A stretch of 64,000 nucleotides of DNA, taken from Hyphomicrobiales bacterium (lineage in GTDB: Bacteria > Pseudomonadota > Alphaproteobacteria > Rhizobiales > Rhizobiaceae). The notes under the pieces were generated by a model that made no database searches, was not told the origin of the DNA, and worked only from the letters and a program-made list of their open reading frames with translations. Where the stretch lies: NCBI GenBank assembly GCA_900473175.1, contig UCKM01000029.1, positions 38,750-102,749 of the forward strand, written 5' to 3'. The position numbers were made by a program, and so were the translations under genes. Numbering within the stretch: position 1 is the first letter of the stretch; each line of letters opens with the position of its first letter. This document shows positions 10,944 through 21,907 of the stretch, piece after piece.

Positions 10944-10972
10944 AACCCGCCCCGGCGCAGGCCGTGCGGGTT
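10944..10972 (-). terminator. Probable terminator of rpsU
   Basis: AACCCGC (10966-10972 read on the minus strand) and GCGGGTT (10944-10950) form a stem, followed on the minus strand by a T-rich run (TTTCGTTTTG). It lies 40 bases past the rpsU stop. Confidence 0.6.
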
Positions 10973-11011
10973 CTGTCGCGTTCCGAAACAACCGGCAAAA
11001 CCGGTCGAGGA

Positions 11012-11293
11012 TTATCTGTTGTTGTTGAAATCGCCGCCGGCGGCGCCATTGCCGTTCGGACGGACCCGTTCCTTCTTCTTCGGACCGGGCAAGAGACCTT
11101 CGCGCTGAGCCTGTTTGCGGGCAGCCTTGCGGGCGCGGCTCACGGCTTCAGCTTTTTCACGCACACGGCGCTCGGATGGCTTTTCAAATGCCTGGCGCGC
11201 CTTCATTTCGCGGAAGAGACCCTCCCGCTGCATCTTCTTTTTCAGGACCCGCAGGGCCTGTTCAACGTTGTTATCGCGGACGAGTACTTGCAA
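11012..11293 (-). CDS. rpsU: 30S ribosomal protein S21
   Basis: Small basic ribosomal protein, 93 residues, beginning [20 protein letters not shown] as in rhizobial S21. The core is followed by a basic tail and an Asn/Gly-rich end (PNGNGAAGG). The start codon is TTG at 11293 with AAGGA at good spacing; the ATG a little upstream is in another frame and soon runs out of agreement with the family. It stands as a single gene with its own downstream hairpin. Confidence 0.93.
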   Translation of the reverse strand: MQVLVRDNNVEQALRVLKKKMQREGLFREMKARQAFEKPSERRVREKAEAVSRARKAARKQAQREGLLPGPKKKERVRPNGNGAAGGDFNNNR

Positions 11294-11544
11294 TCGTTTT
11301 CCTTACCCATGCTTGCCTCGCCTTGCACACCGAGGAATGGTCACAATCAGACAAGCGTTTGAAGAATTGCCCCAGCGGCAATCCGGAGAAGCGCGGACTT
11401 TATGCATTTCCGCGCCAAAAATCCAGTGTACCCAAGTAATTTACTCGGGTTTTCTTGCAGCTCCAGGTGCTATTCTCACCATTTGGACCACGCAAGCCAG
11501 CATTGTGCGGGCAACCATCACACCTGAAAGCTGCCCGGCACGAA

Positions 11545-11889
11545 TCAGATAGCCGCCGTGATGATGATCTCGACCTTGTATTCCGGCGTCGCAAGCTTGG
11601 CTTCGCCTGTCGCCCTGGCAGGTGAATTGGCCGGGTCGACCCATGCATCCCAGACCGCGTTCATCTCGCCGAAATCCTTCATGTCGTCGAGCCAGATGAT
11701 AGCCTGCAACAGCTTCGACTTGTCGGTCCCGGCTTCCTTGAGCAGGCGATCGACTGCAGCGAGAACATCCTTCGTCTGTTCCGTCACGCTCTTGCCGGGT
11801 CCACCGACCTGGCCGGCGAGATAGACCGTGTTGCCATGTATAACGGCCTGGCTCATGCGCGGACCAACTTCAATACGGCGAATGCTCAT
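11545..11889 (-). CDS. RidA/YjgF-family protein
   Basis: 114-residue member of the YjgF/YER057c/UK114 family, whose best-known members hydrolyse reactive enamine/imine intermediates made by PLP enzymes. Marks are GNTVYLAGQVG, VLAAVDRLLKEAGTDKSKLL and PARATGEAKLATPEYKVEI, with the conserved Arg near residue 92. It belongs to a RidA-like subgroup rather than canonical RidA, so the imine deaminase activity is inferred. The gene is minus strand, downstream of tRNA-Lys but separated from it by a terminator. Confidence 0.88.
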   Translation of the reverse strand: MSIRRIEVGPRMSQAVIHGNTVYLAGQVGGPGKSVTEQTKDVLAAVDRLLKEAGTDKSKLLQAIIWLDDMKDFGEMNAVWDAWVDPANSPARATGEAKLATPEYKVEIIITAAI

Positions 11890-11941
11890 GGAAAGTCTCC
11901 TCTAGCGTTTGCGGACAGGCGGAATCTGCCCTGCGTGCATG

Positions 11942-11967
11942 AAAAAAGGGCCGTGCGGCCCTTTTTT
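11942..11967 (-). terminator. Terminator after tRNA-Lys
   Basis: AAAAAAGGGCC-GTGC-GGCCCTTTTTT style hairpin: GGGCCG/CGGCCC arms flanked by six A and six T. It lies 8 bases beyond the tRNA CCA end on the minus strand and insulates ridA from the tRNA transcript. Confidence 0.8.
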
Positions 11968-11975
11968 CAAAAGAA

Positions 11976-12051
<76 letters not shown>

Positions 12052-12166
12052 GTCAGCCGCTTTGACGACCGAAAGTGAGGGCTCTATAACGGGGCAAATC
12101 TTGCCTGTCCAGCCCTTCTTGAAAACTTTATGACGGCTGCCAACAAGAACAATGCCAAGTTGAACG

Positions 12167-13084
12167 TCATACAAAAAGCCGGCCCTCGGCGATCTTGACC
12201 GCCGAGCCGCCAATGCGCCCACCGGTCAGCTTCTGATCGGTGATGTCGAGTTCCAGCTGCAGGTGCGACGGCCTGCCCATTTCATGCCCTTGTTCGATCG
12301 ACAGACGCAGTATCCCGTCGAGGGGCTTGTCGAATGCATGGATGGCGCCGGCAAAGGCGGCAGTCGCTGATCCCGTGGCGGGGTCTTCATAGGTGCCCTC
12401 GTCACTGACGAACATGCGTGAATGAAAGTGCCTGTCGTGCAGGATCGTCTCGCGGCAATAGCAGTAAACAGGTAGCTGGCGATGCCCGATCATCGGCGCC
12501 GCATCCTTCATCGCGATCTGGTTGATGCGTATCCGTTCTGCTGCCTCCAGCCCATGAACTGGTACCAGAAGAAACGGTACGCCGGCATCCCAGATACTTG
12601 GGATGTGGTTCTCGAAGCCGATTTCCCTCGGCTCCAGCCGCAGCGCGTTGGCGAGCGCGATCCTGTCAAATCGGTATTCAATCTCCACGGGCAGTTTCGG
12701 CAGGTCGAATTCGGCAAATGCGCTCGTCGCGCCCAGCCTGACGCCGCATCGCACCGGGCCGACCTGTTCCTCAAGGATGATCAAGGCATCCTGATCGTCC
12801 TCAACGTTTCCGAAACGCCGCTGTGCCAGCGCCACCGCGGTTCCAACCGTCGGATGCCCGGCAAATGGCATCTCGTAGTCAGGCGTGAATATTCTCGCCC
12901 AGGCCGTGTGTGCCGGGCTCTTTGCGGGCAGGACAAAGACCGTCTCGGACAGGTTGAACTCCCTGGCGATGCGTTGCATCGCCGCGTCGTCGAGGCCCCC
13001 GGCGTCGTGGACAATCGCCAGTGGATTGCCCGTCAACACCTTATCGGTGAAAACGTCGTAAACCTCATAGGTCCGGCCAGTCAT
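12167..13084 (-). CDS. PhzF-family epimerase/isomerase-like protein
   Basis: 305-residue protein of the PhzF/diaminopimelate-epimerase-like fold. Seen features are the opening YEVYDVFTDKVLTGNPLAIV, the catalytic-type segment FNLSETVFVL, MPFAGHPTVGTAVAL and the second-domain motif EDPATGSATAAFAGAI. These are diagnostic of the family. No phenazine genes are nearby, so phenazine synthesis is not implied. The gene stands alone on the minus strand, between tRNA-Lys and the nudix gene. Confidence 0.9.
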   Translation of the reverse strand: MTGRTYEVYDVFTDKVLTGNPLAIVHDAGGLDDAAMQRIAREFNLSETVFVLPAKSPAHTAWARIFTPDYEMPFAGHPTVGTAVALAQRRFGNVEDDQDALIILEEQVGPVRCGVRLGATSAFAEFDLPKLPVEIEYRFDRIALANALRLEPREIGFENHIPSIWDAGVPFLLVPVHGLEAAERIRINQIAMKDAAPMIGHRQLPVYCYCRETILHDRHFHSRMFVSDEGTYEDPATGSATAAFAGAIHAFDKPLDGILRLSIEQGHEMGRPSHLQLELDITDQKLTGGRIGGSAVKIAEGRLFV

Positions 13085-13214
13085 CTGCTTGCTCCCACAC
13101 GATTTCCGCAGAAATTAGAGCATGGCCTCACTTGTTCAAGTCAAAGCTTGTGACCGTTACATTTATGGCAAGACCGCAATGCTTGCGCCAATACTACGCC
13201 AGAGGCGTATAAGC

Positions 13215-13940
13215 TCAAGCTTGCCTTGCCGTAACCTCAAAATGCCAGTCAGCAAAGGTGCGGAAGGTCGGCGGCGTCGCCTCATCCATTTCTCCGGCGG
13301 CGGCAATCGCGGTAATGTCGTCAAGTTCGGAATCGACCTCCGAAGCAATATGCAATCGAATGCGGCCGAGCAATTCGGCGGCGCTCGCATCGAAATAATG
13401 GCGGCGAAACAGCGCGATGCTCCGGTTGACGGTCACGAGATGGATATCCTCGTCGCGGCGCATCGCCTTTGAAAGGTCGACGCCCGTCTCCTCTTCGACT
13501 TCGCGCAGCATATTGCCATCAATGTCGATATGGTCCCCTACCACATCGTCCTCGTCGAAGGAGCCGGCCGGAAAATAGATACGGCCCGCTGCCGAGGTAG
13601 AAGGGGCCATGCGCCCGGCGATGAGCCTGTTGTCGCCCGAAACGATGACGCCGACGCCGAAAATATGCCAGGGCTTTGCGGCCGAATGATCGGCTTTCCA
13701 GTGCATCATCGTCGCAAAGCGGGTGCGGTGGTAGCGCGCGTTGAACGCACCACCAGTCACGCCGGCTTCCTCGGCCATGAAGAACGGGCCATTGAATAGC
13801 GCCGGATTGGCACCCCGCGCCTTTCGCCAATAGGCCTCGATTCCGTCTCCGTGCTCTATCGCATATTGCAGGGGCGCTGCATCGATGCGCACGGTGGCGC
13901 TGCGCAGCGGAAGCACCTGGCCTTCGGGGATATCATGCAT
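13215..13940 (-). CDS. NUDIX-type hydrolase
   Basis: 241-residue protein with a Nudix-like box: PAGSFDEDD, an insert of about 13 residues, then REVEEETGVDL. The catalytic core REVEEETG is intact, while the spacing between the first glycine region and REV is longer than in the standard box. The N-terminal 90 residues form an additional domain as in eukaryotic-like nudix proteins acting on nucleotide diphosphate linkages. The substrate is unknown. It starts three bases after the stop of the upstream EEP nuclease gene, so they form one transcription unit. Confidence 0.82.
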   Translation of the reverse strand: MHDIPEGQVLPLRSATVRIDAAPLQYAIEHGDGIEAYWRKARGANPALFNGPFFMAEEAGVTGGAFNARYHRTRFATMMHWKADHSAAKPWHIFGVGVIVSGDNRLIAGRMAPSTSAAGRIYFPAGSFDEDDVVGDHIDIDGNMLREVEEETGVDLSKAMRRDEDIHLVTVNRSIALFRRHYFDASAAELLGRIRLHIASEVDSELDDITAIAAAGEMDEATPPTFRTFADWHFEVTARQA

Positions 13941-13943
13941 TTC

Positions 13944-15059
13944 TCAAACCATATCGAGAGTGACGGCGACGGGACAATGGTCGCTGGCTTTCGGCCGGTC
14001 CCAGCCAGTGCGGGGAAAGAGCTCGACCTTCTGGCCGGGCGGAAAGATGGTCCGGTGCGGTTGCCCGCCGCGGATAATGTCGGGCACTGCGCCGCCATTT
14101 GTCCGCGCCAGCGCCGGGGATGCCAGGATATAGTCGAGCTGGCACAGGTGCCGTTCCTCCGGGCCGCGCGTGTGATAGAGCGTCCAGCGATCCATCGCCG
14201 GCCGGCGCTCGATGAGGTTTTCGCAAAACCCGCCTTCCAGCAGGATATCCACGCTGCTCACCGGCTCGCTCACCGGCGCAAATGTGTACCCGGCGAGCGA
14301 ATCGCCGCCGATCACAACCCGCTCCCGATAATCGTTGAAATCGCCGCAGATCACCCAGTGCTTGTCGGCCGAACCGCCTGCTTGAGCGAATTTCATGTCG
14401 ATGATCCGCCGCACCGCTTTTGCCTCGGCGATCCGCACCGGCATGGTCGAAGCGCGCCCGTCGAGCCCGTTGCGCGGCGAGCCCATCGACTTGAAATGGC
14501 AGACGAACAGGGTCAGCGGCCTGCCGGCTATGCGCACGTCGATCTCGAGACAATCGCGCTTGAAGATGCGTTCATGCGGCTCGATGCCGACCAGCGCCAG
14601 CTGCGGGTCATAGATCCCGAAATCCGTATAGGTCACGTGGGCGTGGCTAGTCATGGCGACGAATTCGATCGGCTCCCCATGGCGGGTCTGATCGCGCATC
14701 AGGACGGCCACGTCGATGCCGCGGCTGTCATTGCCCTCGACCATATATTTGTGGCGATAGCCTTCGCCCACCATCTTGAACAGATAGCCGAACTCGAAGG
14801 CGCTCAGCGCATTGATATTGTCGACCTCCTGCAGGCAGAGAATATCCGCATGCGTCTCGGCAATGGCGAGTGCCGTCAGCTGGCGGGTATCATCTGCATG
14901 CGCGATGGTCCGTGCCTGCTCCAGGAGCCGGTATTGCGCCTCATCCTGAATCTGGAAGAGCTGCAGCGTCCGGTCTTTGTTGAGATTGTTTTTGAATCCC
15001 GAATAGTCGAAACGGTTCATCAGGTTCTCGACGTTGAATGTGGCAATGCGGACGGACAT
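13944..15059 (-). CDS. Endonuclease/exonuclease/phosphatase-family protein
   Basis: 371-residue EEP-superfamily metal-dependent phosphoesterase. Conserved positions are visible: ATFNVENL (Asn), LCLQEVDN (metal-binding Glu), VICGDFNDY (catalytic Asp/Asn) and the terminal KASDHCPV (Asp-His). No signal peptide is seen. The substrate could be DNA, RNA or a small phosphoester; the sequence does not decide. It is followed within three bases by the nudix gene, suggesting joint action on nucleotide or lipid-linked phosphate compounds (inference only). Confidence 0.86.
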   Translation of the reverse strand: MSVRIATFNVENLMNRFDYSGFKNNLNKDRTLQLFQIQDEAQYRLLEQARTIAHADDTRQLTALAIAETHADILCLQEVDNINALSAFEFGYLFKMVGEGYRHKYMVEGNDSRGIDVAVLMRDQTRHGEPIEFVAMTSHAHVTYTDFGIYDPQLALVGIEPHERIFKRDCLEIDVRIAGRPLTLFVCHFKSMGSPRNGLDGRASTMPVRIAEAKAVRRIIDMKFAQAGGSADKHWVICGDFNDYRERVVIGGDSLAGYTFAPVSEPVSSVDILLEGGFCENLIERRPAMDRWTLYHTRGPEERHLCQLDYILASPALARTNGGAVPDIIRGGQPHRTIFPPGQKVELFPRTGWDRPKASDHCPVAVTLDMV

Positions 15060-15198
15060 GCGAGACTCGAGCGTTTGAAACTATCTGCCGGTAAACGACG
15101 TTGCTGGACAGAACCTAGCCGCAATGGCGCAGCGCGACCAGTGGCGATAGCACCGGCAAGCACCTATATTGAACCACGACACGTAGAGACATTTGACC

Positions 15199-15537
15199 AT
15201 GAGACTGATCAGCACCGTATTTCTGGCGCTCAGCCTGACTTTTGCTACACTTAGGGCAGGCGTATCCGCACAGGAGATCCAGACCTATCGCCCGGCGCCG
15301 CGCGGTCTTGATGTGGTTCCCCGCAAACCAATCATCCTGCAGAACAATTCGCCGGCGAATATTGCTTCGCCCGACTGCACCGGCTCGTCGCGCTGCTATG
15401 ACTTCCGCGTGCACCGACCAGTGGGTCCGTCGGGACCGACACAGACCGAGCGCTGCCGCGCCCAATACCAAACCTACCGCGCCCGCGACAATACGTATCA
15501 GCCATTCACCGGACCGCGGCGCCGCTGCGATCTTTGA
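15199..15537 (+). CDS. Secreted BA14K-like small protein
   Basis: 112-residue precursor. It begins with a clear signal peptide (MRLISTVFLALSLTFATLRA...VSAQE). The mature part is Pro/Arg-rich and ends with a BA14K-type signature, CRAQYQTYRARDNTYQPF followed by GPRRRC, in which two cysteines bracket the Tyr-rich stretch. BA14K proteins are small exported proteins of Rhizobiales, first noted as Brucella antigens; their function is unclear. An in-frame TTG lies two codons earlier, but ATG 15199 begins the signal peptide properly. Repeats lie just downstream. Confidence 0.75.
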   Translation: MRLISTVFLALSLTFATLRAGVSAQEIQTYRPAPRGLDVVPRKPIILQNNSPANIASPDCTGSSRCYDFRVHRPVGPSGPTQTERCRAQYQTYRARDNTYQPFTGPRRRCDL

Positions 15538-15581
15538 TTTTACACGACTATCTCCCCGCTGTTGGGAACGGTTGCGTGATA

Positions 15582-15631
15582 CCCCTCCCCGGACCTGCGG
15601 TCCGACCCTCCCCACAGGTGGGAGGGTAAGG
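15582..15631 (+). repeat. Palindromic repeat, copy A of inverted pair
   Basis: 50-bp element beginning CCCCTCCCCGGACCTGCGGT, containing the perfect palindrome GGACCTGCGGTCC-like core and a second hairpin CCCTCCC/GGGAGGG, ending GGGTAAGG. Its reverse complement recurs 72 bases further on with few differences. It probably ends up in the untranslated tail of the BA14K-like gene. Confidence 0.85.
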
Positions 15632-15703
15632 GGTGGCGCTCTTGTTGTGATGGCCTGCCACTACGGCGCTAGGACGACAGTTCCAACCGCCGCAGGATTG
15701 GCA

Positions 15704-15753
15704 CCTTACCCTCCCCTTTGTGGGGAGGGTCGGACCGCAGGTCCGGGGAGGGG
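15704..15753 (-). repeat. Palindromic repeat, copy B (inverted)
   Basis: 50-bp reverse complement of copy A. Read on the minus strand it starts with the same 20 bases as copy A and ends GGGTAAGG. The only clear differences are in the short hairpin loop (ACAAAGGGG instead of ACAGGTGGG). Together A and B form a large mirrored structure between the BA14K-like gene and ilvC. Confidence 0.85.
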
Positions 15754-15796
15754 AATTTCTTGAGCGGTTCTTTCGGGTTAACCCCGCCCCATAACG

Positions 15797-15828
15797 AAAA
15801 GGCCGGCGGAGCGATCCACCGGCCTTTT
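15797..15828 (-). terminator. Terminator of ilvC
   Basis: AAAAGGCCGG(C)GGA and TCC(A)CCGGCCTTTT form a stem with a single mismatch and a 4-base loop, ending in a T run on the minus strand. It lies 24 bases beyond the ilvC stop. Confidence 0.8.
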
Positions 15829-15851
15829 GCAACCCTGTCCTGCGTCGAGGC

Positions 15852-17551
<1,700 letters not shown>

Positions 17552-17563
17552 GTTTCCACTCCT

Positions 17564-17587
17564 ACCGTACCGTACCGTACGTTACGG
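17564..17587. promoter_or_regulatory. Candidate TetR operator with direct repeats
   Basis: Three tandem ACCGT pentamers (17564-17578) run into the palindrome CCGTA-CGT-TACGG (17575-17587), 13 to 36 bases before the GTG start of the TetR gene. Placement over the promoter/leader is typical for self-repression. Confidence 0.5.
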
Positions 17588-17779
17588 CCAGCGTTCTAGT
17601 ATGCGCAAACGGGTTTGGCAAGCCAAAATGAATAAAAGTTTTTGGCCGAATCCAACGGCGTTTCACGCATATCAGGCCCGAACCTGCGGACTTTTCAGGA
17701 ATATCGACCAAGACTCCTCCGTTCTTGGTTACGACCATCTATCCCTGATTGCATTTTGCGTGCGCACGGTTGCGCAGCG

Positions 17780-19708
17780 CTAGATATTGACCTGCGTTCC
17801 AATCTCGACGACGCGGCCGGTCGGTATCTGGAAGTATTCGGTCGCATCGCTCGCGGTTCGCGCCAGGGCGATGAACAGCCGATCCTGCCAAAGCGGCATT
17901 TCCGAACGGGCCGACGCCTTCAGCGAACGGCGCGACAGGAAGAAGGAGGTGGTCATGATGTCGAACTTCCAGCCCTGCTTGCGACAGATCGCCAGGGTGC
18001 GCGGAATGTTGGGGCGCTCCATATAGCCGAAGGTCAACGTGACCCGCATGAACAGGTCGTTGATCGGCTCGATCCGCACGCGGTCGCTTTTCTTCACCAG
18101 CGGCGTTGGCGCCGTGATGACCGTCAGGATGACATTGCTTTGGTGCAAGACCTTGTAATGCTTGAGACTATGCATCAGTGCGGTCGGCGTGCTCTTCGGA
18201 TCGCCGGTCAGGAACACAGCTGTGCCGGGCACCAGCGTCGGCGGGCTTTCGGCCATTTTCCGCGAAATCAGATCGAGCGGAACCTCGCCCTTGCGTGTCT
18301 TTTCGAAGAGCTGGCGGCTACCCCGTACCCAGGTGAACATCACGAGGACGATCAGGAATGCCACCACCAGCGAAGCCCAGCCGCCGTCAACGACTTTGAT
18401 CAGGTTGGCGCTGACGAAGGTGAGATCAATGATCAGGAAAGAAAGCGTCAACGTTACCGCTACCCACAGACGCCATTTCCAGATCCGGCTCATGACGATG
18501 AACAGCAGCGTGGTCGTGACGAGCATATTGCCGGTGACCGCAATACCGTAGGCCGAGGCGAGGTTGGACGAGCGCTCGAAGCCGAGCACCAGCAGGATCA
18601 CCACGATGCCAAGGAGCACATTCACGCGTGGCAGATAGACCTGTCCGGACTGCTTCTCCGAGGTGTGCTCGATGTTGAGGCGCGGCAGAAGATTGAGCTG
18701 AACCGCCTGCCTCGACAGCGAATAGGCGCCTGAAATGACCGCCTGGCTGGCAATAACGGTCGCGGCCGTGGCGAGCAGCACCATGGGCAAGAGGGCCCAA
18801 TGCGGGAACATTTCGAAGAAGGGATTCTTGGCAGCTTCGCCATTGGCCAGGATGAAGGCGCCTTGCCCGAAATAGTTGAGAAGCAGGCAGGGAAAGACGA
18901 TCCACATCCACGCGGTGGCAATGGGTTTGCGGCCGAAATGGCCAAGATCGGCGTAGAGAGCCTCCGCGCCAGTCACCGCCAGAAATACTGTACCGATCGT
19001 CGGAAAGGCCGTGACCGGATTATCGATAATATATTCAAAGGCATAGACGGGATTGGCGGCGGCAAAAACAGTGAGATCGTCCGCAAGATGCCAGAGCCCG
19101 AAAAAGCCAATGGCGAGGAACCAGATCAGGGTGATCGGCCCGAAAATCGTCGCAACGCGCGCCGTACCGAACCGCTGCACCGAAAACAGCGTCAGGAGGA
19201 TGACGAGCGTGATCGGGACAATGAACGGCTCAAGCGTAGGCGTCACGATCTCCAGGCCCTCGACCGCGGAAAGCACGGAGATCGCCGGGGTGATGACTGC
19301 ATCGCCGTAGAAGAGCGATGCGCCGATGATTCCAATCGCAAGAATGAGTTGCGGGCGAGTCTTGAAGCTCGCCCGCGCCAAAGCCATCAAGGAAAGGATG
19401 CCGCCCTCGCCGTCATTGTCGGCGCGCAGCACGAAGAGCACATATTTGATCGTCACGATGACGGTCAGTATCCAGAAGATCATCGATACGACGCCGAGGA
19501 CGTCGGTGCGGCTCAGCGTACCGTCGAGCGATGCTGCGTGAAGAGCTTCACGAAAAGCGTAGATCGGACTCGTTCCGATATCGCCATAGACGACACCGAG
19601 AGCACCGAGCACAAGCACCGGAAAGGTTTCTTTATGATGATGCAAATCCGGTTCATGGGCGACGGGATCTTTAGAAAAGTTCTCGTCAGCCAATTGCTCG
19701 TCACTCAT
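17780..19708 (-). CDS. kup: Kup-family potassium uptake protein
   Basis: Proton-coupled potassium transporter of the KUP/HAK/KT family in the inner membrane; 642 residues, normal length. The signature GALGVVYGDIGTSPIYAFRE lies at about residues 34-53, followed by about twelve hydrophobic segments and the cytoplasmic C-terminal domain ending with the typical GRVVEIGTQVNI. A His/Asp-rich N-terminal tail precedes the first segment. The gene is alone on the minus strand between tetR and pdxJ. The 140 bases before it show no distinct riboswitch. Confidence 0.95.
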   Translation of the reverse strand: MSDEQLADENFSKDPVAHEPDLHHHKETFPVLVLGALGVVYGDIGTSPIYAFREALHAASLDGTLSRTDVLGVVSMIFWILTVIVTIKYVLFVLRADNDGEGGILSLMALARASFKTRPQLILAIGIIGASLFYGDAVITPAISVLSAVEGLEIVTPTLEPFIVPITLVILLTLFSVQRFGTARVATIFGPITLIWFLAIGFFGLWHLADDLTVFAAANPVYAFEYIIDNPVTAFPTIGTVFLAVTGAEALYADLGHFGRKPIATAWMWIVFPCLLLNYFGQGAFILANGEAAKNPFFEMFPHWALLPMVLLATAATVIASQAVISGAYSLSRQAVQLNLLPRLNIEHTSEKQSGQVYLPRVNVLLGIVVILLVLGFERSSNLASAYGIAVTGNMLVTTTLLFIVMSRIWKWRLWVAVTLTLSFLIIDLTFVSANLIKVVDGGWASLVVAFLIVLVMFTWVRGSRQLFEKTRKGEVPLDLISRKMAESPPTLVPGTAVFLTGDPKSTPTALMHSLKHYKVLHQSNVILTVITAPTPLVKKSDRVRIEPINDLFMRVTLTFGYMERPNIPRTLAICRKQGWKFDIMTTSFFLSRRSLKASARSEMPLWQDRLFIALARTASDATEYFQIPTGRVVEIGTQVNI

Positions 19709-19851
19709 GCAGGTATTCCCCTCGCTCTGACAGCGTGGGCGGACGAGTTAGTCGTGTTGCATCGCAATATCAATCGCCATTTCTTCATAGCTAGTCACCT
19801 ACGATATGCAAAAACGCATGACAAATCAAATCCTGCACCCGAATCAACGGT

Positions 19852-20592
19852 CTAGCCATTGAGCGCATCCAGGAATCTTTCTACAGCTCCGGACATTCCG
19901 TGCACCAGCGCCTCCGCCGTCAGACCATGACCGATTGAAACCTCAACAAGATTGGGCACTTTTTTGACCAGTGCGGGAAGGTTGGCGACGGTAAGATCAT
20001 GGCCGGCATTGACCGCAATCCCCGCCTTCGCCGCTGCGGCAGCTGCAACTTCAAGCTTTCTCAATTCTGAGGCTTCACGGCGCGGATCATCATAAGCACC
20101 GCCGTAGGGGCCAGTATAGAGTTCGATCCTGTCCGCGCCAAGCGCCTTGGCGCCAGCCGGGGCCTCGGGATCCGGGTCGACAAACAGGGAAACGCGCGCG
20201 CCCTGCTCTTTCAGGCGCACAATAATGGGCCGCAAAAGGCCGGCATGCTTCGCAAGATCCCAGCCATGATCCGAGGTGGCTTGCGAGGGATCGTCTGGAA
20301 CCAGGGTCACCTGTTCCGGTTCGTTTTTGGCTACAAGTTCCAGGAATTCAGCGGTGGGATAGCCCTCGATGTTGAATTCGGCTTGCGGAAACTCGTCATC
20401 GATCAACGCGCGGATTTCCGGTAGATCGGAAAAGCGGATATGCCGCTCGTCGGGGCGCGGATGCACCGTCAACCCGGCAGCCCCCGCAGCCAGGGCGATC
20501 CGTCCAAGACCGGTAACGCTAGGCCATGGCAGATCGCGGCGGTTGCGCAACATGGCGATGGCATTGAGGTTGACGGAGAGTTTGGCAGTCAT
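19852..20592 (-). CDS. pdxJ: Pyridoxine 5'-phosphate synthase
   Basis: Condenses 1-deoxyxylulose 5-phosphate with 3-amino-2-oxopropyl phosphate to give pyridoxine 5'-phosphate. 246 residues from the ATG at 20592, matching the conserved N-terminus [20 protein letters not shown]. An in-frame GTG five codons earlier exists but lacks a ribosome binding site. Further marks are [13 protein letters not shown] text ([16 protein letters not shown]), [11 protein letters not shown] (catalytic Glu region), [11 protein letters not shown] and [13 protein letters not shown] with the catalytic His. It is a TIM-barrel enzyme of normal length. Confidence 0.96.
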   Translation of the reverse strand: MTAKLSVNLNAIAMLRNRRDLPWPSVTGLGRIALAAGAAGLTVHPRPDERHIRFSDLPEIRALIDDEFPQAEFNIEGYPTAEFLELVAKNEPEQVTLVPDDPSQATSDHGWDLAKHAGLLRPIIVRLKEQGARVSLFVDPDPEAPAGAKALGADRIELYTGPYGGAYDDPRREASELRKLEVAAAAAAKAGIAVNAGHDLTVANLPALVKKVPNLVEVSIGHGLTAEALVHGMSGAVERFLDALNG

Positions 20593-20717
20593 GGTCGATA
20601 TCCGCACTGGAAGGTACTCGGATATCTTTTAGCTGAGAAATTCGACATAAGACATTGGTAAATCGTTCTAGGCCGTAAACTCATCAACAGGTCGAAATGG
20701 CGCCGGAGAGGCTGGTT

Positions 20718-21845
20718 CTAGCGAACCACTGTCAATCGTTCGGCAGCGCGCGTGATGGCGGTATAGAGCCAGCGCTCGCGCGTATCGCGAAATGCATAAC
20801 TTTCATCGAAAAGCACAACGTCGTTCCATTGCGACCCTTGAGCCTTGTGCGTCGTCAAGGCATACCCATAGTCGAAATCGTCGAACCGCTTCTTCGTCTG
20901 CCACGGGATTTCCGCGTCCGGATCTTCGAACTGCGCCTTAAGGAGCTTGATCTTGGCGACGCCCCTGCCCGGCTCTTCGTCCTCCGGCGCGACGAGAAGG
21001 TTTATGCCGGGTTTGACTGTCTCCCGCGAAGACGTCATGACCTTCCACAATGAGCCATTCAGCAGGCCCTTGGCTGGATCGTTGCGCAGACACACCAGTT
21101 TGTCGCCCGTCTGCGGAAAGGACGCCGAAAACCCCTTCAACTCGCGCAGCCGCTGGTTGTAACGCCGGCGCGTCCGATTGGTACCCACCAGGACCTGGTC
21201 GGCGCCAAGCACCAGTTCCTGGGTCACATCCGTCTTGGCGATGACTTTCGCGGCACCGAAATCGCCGTAGCCAAATTCACGCCCTTCGCGCACATCGAGC
21301 GCGAGACGGATGATGGGGTTATCCCGCGCCTGGCGGTGAATTTCGCTCAGAAGAAAATCCGGCTCATGCTCGGTGAAGAAGCCTCCACCTGAAATTGGCG
21401 GCAACTGCCCCGGATCGCCAAGCACAAGAATTGGAGTGCCGAAGCTCAACAGGTCCCGTCCCAATTGTTCGTCCACCATCGAGCACTCGTCGACGACAAT
21501 GAGCTTGGCCTTGGCGACGGGGCTTTGCCGATTGAGGGAGAATGTCGGCGAAATGCTGGTCTTGCCCGTCGTCTCGTTTTCGATGGCCTCTTCGCCGCGC
21601 GGCCGGTAGATCAGCGAATGGAGTGTCCTTGCATTCGCCGCGCCCTTGGAGCGAAGCACCTGCGCCGCCTTTCCGGTGAAGGCAGCAAACTGGACGTCGC
21701 CCTCAATATGTTCGGCGAAATAACGGGCAAGCGTGGTCTTGCCGGTGCCGGCATAGCCGAAAAGCCGGAAAATCGGCTTGCGCCCTTCCTTCAGCCATTT
21801 GGAAACGGCGCGCAGCGCTTCATCCTGTTGCGGTGATAATTGCAT
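20718..21845 (-). CDS. RecD-like superfamily 1 DNA helicase
   Basis: 375-residue ATPase of the RecD/ExoV-like helicase group. Walker A is GYAGTGKTTLA near residue 29, motif Ia region FAAFTGKAAQVLRSKGA, Walker B/motif II KLIVVDECSMVDEQ and motif III VLGDPGQLPPISG. The C-terminal UvrD-like segment ALTTHKAQGSQWNDVVLFDE and the closing TAITRAAERLTVV complete it. There is no N-terminal RecD/RecBCD extension, so this is a standalone helicase and not RecD of a RecBCD complex. It follows the nitrile hydratase operon on the same strand after 62 bases. Confidence 0.88.
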   Translation of the reverse strand: MQLSPQQDEALRAVSKWLKEGRKPIFRLFGYAGTGKTTLARYFAEHIEGDVQFAAFTGKAAQVLRSKGAANARTLHSLIYRPRGEEAIENETTGKTSISPTFSLNRQSPVAKAKLIVVDECSMVDEQLGRDLLSFGTPILVLGDPGQLPPISGGGFFTEHEPDFLLSEIHRQARDNPIIRLALDVREGREFGYGDFGAAKVIAKTDVTQELVLGADQVLVGTNRTRRRYNQRLRELKGFSASFPQTGDKLVCLRNDPAKGLLNGSLWKVMTSSRETVKPGINLLVAPEDEEPGRGVAKIKLLKAQFEDPDAEIPWQTKKRFDDFDYGYALTTHKAQGSQWNDVVLFDESYAFRDTRERWLYTAITRAAERLTVVR

Positions 21846-21907
21846 GGCCCTGACTGACAGGATTCGTGGTCAAAGGGCAAGAAAAATGGGCGGTGTGGGC
21901 TCTATTA

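Noticed and set aside
12167..13084. Phenazine biosynthesis gene
   Set aside because: PhzF-like proteins are widespread in bacteria that make no phenazines, and no other phz gene is present.
13851..15254. 467-codon plus-strand frame across the EEP nuclease and nudix genes
   Set aside because: Antisense to two genes with complete catalytic motifs; the translation has no recognisable domain.
15582..15753. CRISPR-like repeated sequence
   Set aside because: There are only two copies, in opposite orientation, each an internal palindrome of 50 bp; no regular spacers or cas genes.
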